Positions 11,111-19,834 of a stretch of DNA of 64,000 nt are shown here, piece by piece (within the stretch, counting starts at the first letter, position 1; each line of letters opens with the position of its first letter). The stretch lies in NCBI GenBank assembly GCA_963555705.1, contig OY743180.1:37976129-38040128 (forward strand). Reading direction: 5' to 3'. This DNA comes from Ligustrum vulgare (lineage: Eukaryota; Streptophyta; Magnoliopsida; Lamiales; Oleaceae). Both the position numbers and the translations under genes were made by a program. Under the pieces are notes generated by a model, which was given only the letters and a program-made list of their open reading frames with translations, was not told where the DNA came from and searched no databases.

Positions 11111-11605
11111 TTTTTTATATATGTTCAAAAAATAATAATTAAAAGTAATAATAATTAAGTAATTTTCAATGATATTATGAATGACATGTTTTGCCTCCAA
11201 AATTTCTATTAAAAAGGTGTTTACATTTATTGTTGTTAATTAATAATCGTTTAATATCAATTATTTTTTTAAAAACGAAGCAACTACAAACCGTGTGCAA
11301 ATATCTGCTATTTTCGATAAAAACAATATAAATTTTTTTTAAGAATAACTTCATTTTATTGTGAAAAAACTAATAATCATTTATTATTTAAATAGATGAA
11401 TTAATTTTATTATTCAAAGAATTTATTATAATTTAAAGTAGTTTATTGTTTGTAAAATTTTAATAATTATTTTAATATAATATTATTTTTTATGTATTTT
11501 GTATACGGGAAAAATTTATGTATAAGCTTTAAAATTTTACATATACTTATCGAAATCGATATTGTCGAATAGCAACTTCCGAGCATCGCACGGGAGAAAT
11601 ACTAG

Positions 11606-12117
11606 TTGTTACTAATGAAGCGGAAGAAGGCTATAGTAAGAGTTTGAAGAACGTTAGATAGGTAAGTTTTTTTTTTTTTTAATTAATATAACTTTTTGTA
11701 AATAGAAATATTCTTCATGTGTTTTATTCACTTTTTAGGATTTTTTGCTATTGAACTTTTAAATTAGGTGTTATTCTGTGTGTGTGTGTGTGTGTGTTTT
11801 TTTTTTTTTTTCCTTCTTAAAAGTGTTTTTTGATTGAACTATTTTTGTAAATATGTGTATTTATTGGGCATTGAATTGAATTAGGATTAATGTAATAATG
11901 TGATTGTGATATGTACGGTTTAATGACTTAATGTATATTATAGGTGGAAGCTTATAGGCCTAATGATTCAGCTTGCCATGTTCGATTTGGCATTAAATCA
12001 AGAGCTGCCCTGCTATAAGATGATATTCCTCTTGTTTCCATTCTGCTTCACTTTTGTTTTTCTTCATTTACTTATATGTATTATTATTATTAAGGGAAAA
12101 CAGTCCAGATTAATATT
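11606..12117. other. AT-rich repeat-derived tract, no gene seen
   Basis: Contains T runs, a (GT)n stretch near 11778-11797 and no supported coding sequence. It probably continues the element interrupted by the Helitron. Confidence 0.4.
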
Positions 12118-12540
12118 TTGTAACTTTCATACTATGATACTTTTGGTCATAGTTGTCTCAAAGATAAAAACTTAAGTTTTCTGATACTGTTTTTATTGAT
12201 ATTATCTAAAGTTTCATACTATGATTTTTTTTTTCATAGTTGTCTTAGAGATAAAAATTTGTAAGTTTTCTGATGCTATTGTGCTTGATATTTCTAAAGT
12301 TTCATACTATGATACTTTAGTCATAGTTGTCTTATTGATAAAGACTTGCAAGTTTTCTGATTGCTTAGTTATGGATATTTTGTAAAGTTTCATACTATGA
12401 TACTTTTGGTCATAATTATCTCATAGATAAAAACTTGTATTTCCTGATTCTATTGTTTTTTATATTCTCTAAAGTTTCATACTATGATACTTTTGGTCAT
12501 AATTATCTGTTTTTAAGTTTCATATTATGATACCTATTTA
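12118..12540 (+). repeat. Tandem array of about five ~88-bp units
   Basis: The phrase TTTCATACTATGATACTTTT recurs at about 12125, 12212, 12300, 12388 and 12474, each followed by GGTCATA(G/A)TTGTCT-like sequence and GATAAAAACTT. Spacing is 86-89 bp. Copies differ by point changes and small indels, so the array is old. Such subterminal arrays are common in MULE or CACTA elements, but the host element is not identified. Confidence 0.75.
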
Positions 12541-13780
12541 ATGTTAATAAGTTTTCAAATTTGGAAGGTCGGGACTGGAAACTCATCACTCTCATGACTT
12601 TGGAATTTTAACTGTAACAAAGGAAATCTAGTTTTCAATATGAGTATTGATAATGATATATTTCTGAAATATTTTATTACTTCTTATAGAAGCGTGGATT
12701 GTGGTGTCTTGTGATTAGATACGCCCGGTTTCTAGTTCATGATAAGATGCATATGATTTCTGGATATTTTGATTCATCTAAGTTTCGTGCTACTCTTGGT
12801 ACTAAACTATGCAAAGTGGAAAGAAGAAGAACAATGCATGACTGATTATGAATAATCAAGTCGAAGAGGCATATGATTAAGATTAGATTCAAGTTGTATT
12901 TGGATTTTTGTAATAGCTTTTGAGTCTATAGAAGTTAGATTTTTATTGAGAAGTAGCATATTAGCTTAATTTCTCATAACAATATTACATATTTATTGTG
13001 ATGCATGGTTGAATTATCAGATCATTCATTGCCATGCTCTAAATAACACAATGTCATCATGCTTAAAATTTGTTTCAAGCTGTATTTGGATTTTTGTGAT
13101 GGCTTTTGAGTCTTGAGAAGTTAGATTGTTGTTAAGAAGTAGCTTACTAGGTTACCTGTTGATATATAAGTTTCATACAATGTTACCTATATATTGTAGT
13201 GCACTATTGAATTTTTATATAACTGAATTTTCGTTGTTGTGGTTGTTGCTTTGTTGTAGCCATATTGCACCCTCGGTCGTTATTATTTTTATTTGGTAGA
13301 AACGGGTTAAAAGAACAAGATAAAGCAGCAATTAGAATCCTACAAAATTTTTATTTGAGTCTATGGTAGGAAAATTCATTGCAACAAGAGGTTCCTGGTA
13401 GAAATAATGAAGTTGAGTTGCTCTATATTATTGAGCAGCTTCACGCATTTTCATCACTGATTGACCAAAAAATACTATACGTGATGAAAATCTAAGCAAT
13501 TGTATAGTAACTTCATGTCAAAGCATCAACATATTAGGATTTCATCATTTACATTCGATGGTAATAACAAAATTACGAGTTGAGTTGATTCAAAAACAAT
13601 CATCAAAATGTGATAGAACATAAAGTAAAGCAACGATTCCATCATTTATTAATATCATGTTGCTCTTATAAAGGGAAACATGTTTAATTCTATACAGAAC
13701 TCCTTAATATGGTCATTTATAGAAAAATATCAAATATTGTAACTTTCCAATGGATTTCAATATTTTCCTTCATCATCTTC
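12541..13780. other. Non-coding repeat-derived tract
   Basis: No supported gene. Two imperfect copies of a segment around AAGTTGTATTTGGATTTTTG (about 12891-12960 and 13076-13150) show another internal duplication. Confidence 0.4.
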
Positions 13781-13789
13781 TTCAAAGAT

Positions 13790-13900
13790 ATTGTGTTATT
13801 GCGTGTTCTTCAGTCGTTCCCATAGTTTTGGCACCTTCCGCATTTAATCGCGACTTTGTGCTCGCCTTTTGATGGAATTTGTTTCTCGAAAAATTCTACA
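13790..13900 (-). pseudogene. Possible MULE transposase C-terminal zinc-knuckle remnant
   Basis: Minus-strand reading gives KCGRCQNYGND, a stop, then RTR, which resembles the CxxCGxxGHNxRTC zinc knuckle at the end of plant Mutator-like transposases. Only this short block is recognisable and it has a stop and a lost His/Cys. It is a weak call, helped by the MULE-like arrays around it. Confidence 0.3.
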
Positions 13901-14239
13901 TCACGTATCTTGAGCATTCCATCAAAGCTTCTACAAGCTTCTTATTCACTTCCTTTACTACTCATTCATTGACTCGATGATGTTTGATGTCATGATCGAA
14001 TATGTGTTCGTCTTCATACATGCCATTGATCGTTTATCATATCCCACTTTCTCCTGAAAAAGGACGATAAGAAAATATTAATCCTCATTATCTATTTTGA
14101 CAAAGTATCGTGTTATGATACTAAATATCATATTTGATACTTACTAAGTATCCGCAAATTTTTTCATACATTTGATCCATCTAAGACATTTGATATTCAA
14201 ATTCCTCCTTTGTATAAGTCCTAACAGCTACATTAAATT

Positions 14240-15225
14240 GTATTACATTATTTTCGTAAGTTGATTTCAAATACCACAAACAAAAAACATATAATATCTA
14301 AGCTTTTAATAATAAAGTATCAGAGTTTGATACTTCATAATAGAGTATGATACTTCAGAACATATCAACATTTGATCATCTCTCAAACACATTATCAAAC
14401 ACCCTATCTACAAACACGATATTCAAAACACATCAATGTTGTGTCACTCCTGAAATCACAATATCAAAAGCAAAAAGCATATAACATCTAAGCTTTTAAT
14501 GATTAAGTATTAGAGTTTGATACTTCTGAATGGAGTATGATATTTTAAAACATATCAACATTAGGTCGTCTCTCAAACACATCTTCATACACCTTATCTA
14601 CAAACATGATACTTCAGAAAAAATTCGTGTCACTTTTGAAATCCAAATATCACAAATATAACAACCAAGCTTTTAATGATTACGTATTAGAGTTTGATAC
14701 TTTAGAACATTGTATGATACCTTAGAACATATAAATATTGGATTATCTCCCAAGCACATCTTCAAACACCATATATACAAACATGATACTTCAGAACACA
14801 TCAATATTGTGTTACTTCTATAATCAAAATATCACAAGCGAAAAGCATATAATATCTGAGCTTTTAATGACAAAGCATCAGAGTTTGATACTTTGGAACA
14901 GAGTATAAAACTTCAGAACATATCAACATTGGATCATCTTTCAAATACATCATCAAACACCCTATCTAGAAACACGACACTTCAACACACATCAATATTG
15001 TATCACCTTTAAAATCCAAATATCACAAGCAAAAAACATATAATACCTAAGATTTTAATGACATAATTTTAGAGTCTGATACTTCAGCACATAGTATGAT
15101 ACTTCAGAACATATCAACATTGGATCATCTCTCAAATATATCATCAAACACCTTATCTAAAAACACGATATTTCAAAACACTCAATATTTTGTCATTTCT
15201 GAAATTCAAATATCACAAGAAATTG
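14240..15225. repeat. Tandem array of about five ~188-bp units
   Basis: The segment AAGCTTTTAATGA followed by AGAGTTTGATACTT recurs at about 14299, 14489, 14668, 14856 and 15050 (spacings about 180-194). Within each unit come paired GATACTTCAGAACA phrases and ATATCAACATTGGATCATCT. Copies are diverged by substitutions and small indels. The GATACTT core is shared with the 12.1 kb array and with 60.4 kb. Confidence 0.8.
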
Positions 15226-15358
15226 AAAACTCAAAAAACATAAAAGATGAAACATTGCAATTGAACATAATCAAACATCATTAAGCAAAATCGAAGTTGA
15301 GATCGGCGAAAATCAACGTTAGCTAAAGTTACCTTTGTTCCTGTAAATAATTGAATAA

Positions 15359-15364
<6 letters not shown>

Positions 15365-15429
<65 letters not shown>
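15365..15429. repeat. (CT)n microsatellite, about 32 repeats
   Basis: An uninterrupted CT run. The Arg-Glu-rich open frame over it on the minus strand is an artefact. Confidence 0.95.
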
Positions 15430-15431
<2 letters not shown>

Positions 15432-15695
15432 CATTGAAATCGGAAAGAGAAAGAGATGTCAAAATCGAAAAGAAAAGGAGATGCAATTTCAGCGTCCAAA
15501 TCTTCTTTCTATTAGAGCATTTGTAACTTCTCTCTGGGAGTGCGTTTTCTCCGGGCGTTGATTGAAAGGGAAATCGTTAATAAGCAGTAAGTATTTTAAA
15601 GTTTTTTTGATTTTATTATAAGTAATTTTCCAGTTTTAAAAGACTAAATTAAATTTCAGATTCGCTCCAAAATTTAGCGTATGTGTACAACTCTT

Positions 15696-15925
15696 ATAAA
15701 AATGTGCATTAGTTCCAAGAAATTTACACACCTCATTCTCATACACAACATTCATAGTACACGGGTCAAAATTTGAAGTTCCCAAGTTTAATTAATTCTT
15801 CAATAACTAACAAAATATACAGGTAAGTGTGTATTTATTATATATACGAAGGTAAATAATTGTTTCAATACTTTAATCTGAAGAAACTTTTGATTAATTA
15901 TTGGTCAGGGTTATGTAAGTTTGTA
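15696..15925 (+). repeat. Second copy of the LTR segment found at 9.7-9.94 kb
   Basis: About 230 bp beginning GTGCATTAGTTCCAAGAAAT and containing GGGTCAAAATTTGAAG and CAAAATATACAGGTAAGTGT match about 9723-9940 almost base for base, in the same orientation, 5.98 kb apart. Similarity fades on both sides. This is either the LTR of a related element or part of one element whose interior was replaced by other insertions. Confidence 0.8.
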
Positions 15926-16307
15926 TTGAAGTTTAGTATCACTACGTACGATAAATTGGTCACTTATTTATGTTGGATTTCATATTCCGCGTCGCCCAAT
16001 GTATGCAAGAGCAAGAATTCTCGTTGGTACATGTCACACACACTTTTTTAATTTTCAATTTCATTTTTTTTTTTTTTTTTTGTCATTTTTCAAGAAATTG
16101 ATTGTACAAGACAATCGAGATTGGAATGGTTACAATTAAATAAATAAATGGTGTTTAGTACATAAGGCAGAATTTTACTAAAATTTTATTCCAAATAATT
16201 TTACATTGAGTCATTGAAAAAAATTAATTGAATCAGTTTTTCCTCTTTCCCATTTTTTTTAATGAGTAATTGGCACAGAAGGTTCCTACCTTTGAACATT
16301 CTTGTGC

Positions 16308-16713
16308 AATTCATCCTAAGGTTTAATTTTTTTGCATTTTCATCCCCACCTTCACATTTCTTTGCCGAAAGGTCTCTTCCGTTTAATTTCATCCAAAGAA
16401 CCGTTAGTTTACTCAAAAATTACATATTGACCACTTTAATGAATGACAAAAATGTCATTTTGTATTATTACATTTTAAATTATTAAGGATAATTGACGCT
16501 AGACGTGAAGAATTCATCCTAAGGTTTAATTTTTTTGCATTTTCATCCCCACCTTCACATTTCTTTGCCGAAAGGTCTCTTCCATTTAATTTCATCCAAA
16601 GAACCGTTAGTTTACTCAAAAATTACATATTGACCACTTTAATGAATGACAAAAATGTCATTTTGTATTATTACATTTTAAATTATTAAGGATAATTGAC
16701 GCTAGACGTGAAG
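16308..16713 (+). repeat. Recent 203-bp tandem duplication
   Basis: Unit 1 (16308-16510) and unit 2 (16511-16713) both begin AATTCATCCTAAGGTTTAAT and both run to GCTAGACGTGAAG. I see essentially one substitution (CCGTTTAAT versus CCATTTAAT), so the duplication is young compared with the surrounding decay. It duplicates the left terminal repeat of the MULE-like element. Confidence 0.9.
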
Positions 16714-16841
16714 AATAAAATGCAAGGGTTTTTCCTTGGTTAATTTGCAAATTTTCTTAGGATTTTATCTATTCCACACGTTTAACTAAGATTTCAAAAA
16801 TTTGCAAAAAATAAATAAATAAATCAAGTCATCAACGGAAC

Positions 16842-16929
16842 CGGAAAGAGAGGGATTCGAACCCTCGGTACGAATAACTCGTACAACGGATTAGCAATCC
16901 GACGCTTTAGTCCACTCAGTCATCTCTCC
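16842..16929 (-). tRNA. trnS-GCU: Plastid-type tRNA-Ser(GCU) copy in nuclear DNA
   Basis: The minus strand folds as an 88-nt class II tRNA: acceptor GGAGAGA/TCTTTCC, anticodon stem-loop CGGA-TTGCTAA-TCCG with anticodon GCT, a long variable arm (TACGAG/CTCGTA-like) and the T arm GAGGGTTCGAATCCCTC. Sequence and length match the chloroplast trnS-GCU gene as I remember it, including AATTGAAAAAG upstream. Two changes relative to the plastid gene (a G to A in the D stem and a G to T at the top of the anticodon stem) weaken outer stem pairs. There is no intron or CCA. It is best read as a nuclear plastid insertion, probably not expressed. Confidence 0.85.
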
Positions 16930-17340
16930 CAATTGAAAAAGAGAATTACTACATTACACATAATGTAAGGAGACTTTCACACTTCTTGTGGAATTCATCC
17001 CAATGTTTTTTTTTTTTTTTTTTACAAATTCATCATCACCTTCACATTTTCGTGCTAAAAGCGTGCTTACCGTCTAATTCCATCCAAAAATCCGTTTGTT
17101 GACCCAAAAATCACCTATTAACTATTTTAATGAAGGGCAAACAAGTTATTCCTATTATTTGATTTAAAATAAAATGATTTAAAAGAAAGAGAAACAAAAA
17201 CAAAAACAAAAACAAAAAAGATTTGTTGTTATTCATCTTCTTCCTAACTTCATTCCCACCCAACATCCCCATATCCCATAGGTCGGTATATATCATTCTA
17301 AGGCTTTGATAAGAATATTAAGGTGAGATAGGCGTTTCAC

Positions 17341-17824
17341 TTACCAAAGAGCAGAGCTTGATTTTTCTCTTGAGCTATTCTTTTCTTCGTACCATCGATC
17401 GGGAAGGTGTGAGATAGTAACTGTAACAAGATCTCTAGCCGTTTCTGCAGGCCAATTGACATTAACTGTATCAATAAACGGCTTAAAGCATATCAATATA
17501 CTCCACTTTGGACTTGTGTCAAAATCTTTTTGAAGCAGAGGGTGTAGTAGCAAAATCGCCCATAATAGCGTACACAAATCTAAGTTCTTCAAGCGTAGGA
17601 TTTCTAAAAAGAATCTCACTAGACTCTGTACATCGAGCAACATTAATAATAAGAAATCGATTTTCACCAGATTCCTCTAAAGACAATGATTTGATCATTC
17701 TCTTGTTCGAAGGAAAGATCATAGACTCCACTTCATAAGTCACTCTTAGAAGCTATACATTCGGAACCCTAATCGTATCCCTCGAGCCTTTCCTTTTCTT
17801 TACGTCAATTTCAGACCTAAACAT
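17341..17824 (-). pseudogene. Captured gene fragment inside the MULE-like element
   Basis: From an ATG at 17824 the minus strand reads MFRSEIDVKKRKGSRDTIRV, meets an in-frame TAG 24 codons in, then continues open through YEVESMIFPSNKRMIKSLSL, FLIINVARCTESSEILF and LEELRFVYAIMGDF to a TGA at 17519. In a second frame coding-like sequence continues (SPKWSILICFKPF, WPAETARDLVTVTISHLPDR) to a TAA at 17341, which suggests one frameshift. Codon content looks protein-like, unlike the flanks. I do not recognise the family. The position between long inverted repeats fits transduplication by a Pack-MULE. Confidence 0.5.
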
Positions 17825-18314
17825 GTGAAACCCTAAATTTCCACTATCTTCACCAATAAATTAAATGCACATAAATGGTTGTTTTCTACCATACAAATCT
17901 AAATCATTTCTTACCTTAACACAAAAAAAAGCCCTGAGCTCAATTACAACAATTGAAAAAAAATAAAGAGATTTTAATTGAACTGAACGGTGAGAATGGG
18001 GTTGAGAAGAAGATGAACAATAACAAATATTTTTTTGTTTTTTTTTTTTTGTTTTTTTTTTATTCTTTCTTTTACATCATTTTAAATTAAATAATAAGAA
18101 ATAACTTATTTGCCCTTCATTAAAATAGTCAATAAAATTATCAATATTAGTCAATGGGTAATTTTGGGTCAACTAACAGATTTTTGAATAAAATTAGATG
18201 ATAAGGACGTTTTTAGCAAGAAAAAGTAAAGGGTAAGGGTGAATTTGCTAAAAAAAACGTTGGAACGAATTCCGCAAGAAATGTAAAAAGTAGGGACCAA
18301 TTGTACCAATTACC

Positions 18315-18849
18315 TTTTTTTTTCCCCCTAACCATCAAGTTTTTATTTAGCTACGAAATTAATGGCAACCAAATGATCAAAAGTTCGGTTCTTCACAAAT
18401 ACCACCAACGAAGCAGCCTTCGAAAAGAGGCTTTAGAACCAAAATGAGATAAAAATGGATACATTATTTTTCATCGGCGCATGAAAAGCCAATGGGGGTG
18501 CAAGGAATTAACCTCCACTGTTCGAGAGTTCAGTCTGTCTCTTCCTCCTCCACATAAAGAACTTAAATATGTTTTCAAAAAAGGCTGAGAAGGCAGTGCT
18601 CAAACCACATTTTTTCCCAAACTCATTTTTCAACTCACATTTCTCGTGAAATCTACAGGGTTTATCAACTTATTATACATTCATCATGTTCTATCAAAAT
18701 TTACGAAAAATCTAATTTTTAACTGAACCAAAAAAAAGGCTCAAGTTTCGATGTTTCTGATACCATCGTAATAGTCTCTGTTTAAAGGACCTTACTAATG
18801 CACCATTAAACTAGTTAATAAGTCAAACAATGCCCAAACTCTTAGACGG
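18315..18849. other. Region between MULE-like element and symplekin 3' end
   Basis: No gene. Bases about 18573-18740 (CTCAAACCACA..TCATCAACTTATT..TAACTGAACCAAA) resemble the CAACCACA/ATCAACTTTTATCAAAATC family of MITEs seen at 21.7 and 35.3 kb, so a degraded MITE is likely here. Confidence 0.35.
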
Positions 18850-19283
18850 GTTTTAAAACAACAGGCAGAAACGAAATTATTGAACTGTATTTTACCATTT
18901 GAAGAGGAAAAATGAACTTCTCAGGTCATGGGAAATTGCTTCACAATTCAAGAGAATAAAACAATTGCACCCCAACCTTGCCCCAGAGGGCAGAAGGAAC
19001 TATTATACATTGATAGCACGATGCTATTGGATTATATTCCCTACAAAATTAGCTCATTAGCTTTTGGTGATGCACCTGAACCCCCAATTCAGCTATGGTA
19101 TATTATGTGACCTGGGTGAGAAAGTCTGAGATGTGTTGCACTTTTCGAAACTTTTGGAGAGAATAGGAGAACAAGCTCCAGATTAGCAGACAATCCCTGT
19201 TTCATCTACCATCAACTCTCATGGGTAAATATTGCACCACGAACCGAAGAACAAGGATCTCAAGCATGCAAAGATATACAAGC
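18850..19283 (-). other. Probable 3' UTR of the symplekin-like gene
   Basis: Sequence after the TAA stop (19284-19286) on the minus strand has no other gene and no obvious repeat for about 400 bp. No clean AATAAA is visible; an AATAAT at about 18879 is a possible near-upstream element. The end is a guess. Confidence 0.35.
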
Positions 19284-19317
19284 TTATGCTGCGATGCCAA
19301 GAAGCACTAGAGTCGAC
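19284..19317 (-). CDS. Symplekin-like gene, terminal coding exon 27 (residues 1304-1314)
   Basis: A 34-bp coding piece after acceptor GTGGCAG at 19318. It completes the Arg codon and encodes STLVLLGIAA before TAA. The LPRSTLVLLG junction matches the conserved C terminus of plant symplekins as I remember it, which is why this distant exon was accepted despite the 4749-bp intron. Confidence 0.8.
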
Positions 19318-19794
19318 CTGCCACATGCACACTCATAAGTGTATGAAAAGAACACAGGACCAAAATCAGGCTGACTATGCCCATGATTGGCGAAGGCAAA
19401 AGTATAATCAGCTAGGCTGCTGCTAAAATGTTGTTCTGAACTCATTAAGCAAAAAAAATTTATAAAAATGATATTTCATTACGTAACTCTATAGAATTAG
19501 TAGTTTAGAAACATGACATAAATTCACTAAATTGGTAATAAAAAGAATTGCAACTCAACATACTGTATTCCAAACCACCCACCACCCAGGAGTGCACATG
19601 CACAAAAAATCTGAGTCCAAAATAAGCAGAGGCATTTCTGTGACTAAATTAAGCCCCTTTTCTGAAAGTGATTATTTGAAAATCAATTTTCCCTCCTACT
19701 CATTTTCAACCTCACATTCTCCAAAATAATTCATTTCCCAAATACCCTAAAAAACTAATTACTTTTTCACCACATATTTTCAAAAAAATAAATA

Positions 19795-19834
<40 letters not shown>

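Larger units (their letters stand above)
10289..11605 (+). mobile_element. Non-autonomous Helitron, about 1.3 kb
   Basis: The 5' end TCTACACTATATATAAAG begins at 10289 directly after an A, and the 3' end ...AATACTAG stops at 11605 directly before a T. That is the A/T insertion signature and the TC...CTAG ends of Helitrons. A short hairpin, CCGAGC-ATC-GCACGG (11579-11593, one A/A mismatch in the stem), lies 12 nt from the end. No Rep/helicase coding is visible. It has inserted into the LTR-like sequence described upstream. Confidence 0.8.
16264..18314. mobile_element. Composite Mutator-like (Pack-MULE-like) element with long inverted ends
   Basis: The left end begins AGTAATTGGCACA..GGTTCCTACC (16264 onward) and the right end, read on the minus strand from 18314, begins GGTAATTGGTACA..GGTCCCTAC. 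These are diverged long terminal inverted repeats that continue for roughly 200 bp (TTCATCC, TTTGACCC/TCAA, CCTTCATTAAAATAG motifs in both). A second left-type end lies at about 16965-17160 and pairs better with the right end, suggesting nesting or duplication of the left TIR. The interior holds a plastid-type tRNA gene copy and a broken coding fragment. No transposase is seen. A clear 9-bp target duplication was not identified. Confidence 0.6.

Noticed and set aside
12118..15225. Regular direct repeats that could suggest a CRISPR-like array
   Set aside because: Units are contiguous and diverged without spacer/repeat alternation, and the DNA is eukaryotic; they are tandem repeats.
9381..15925. 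Reading 9381-15925 as one intact LTR retrotransposon
   Set aside because: The repeated segment is only about 230 bp, similarity does not extend to LTR ends, and no gag/pol order exists inside.
18928..19426. Two plus-strand open frames of 60 and 64 codons
   Set aside because: No homology; the second overlaps the terminal symplekin exon in antisense and the first lies in the probable 3' UTR.
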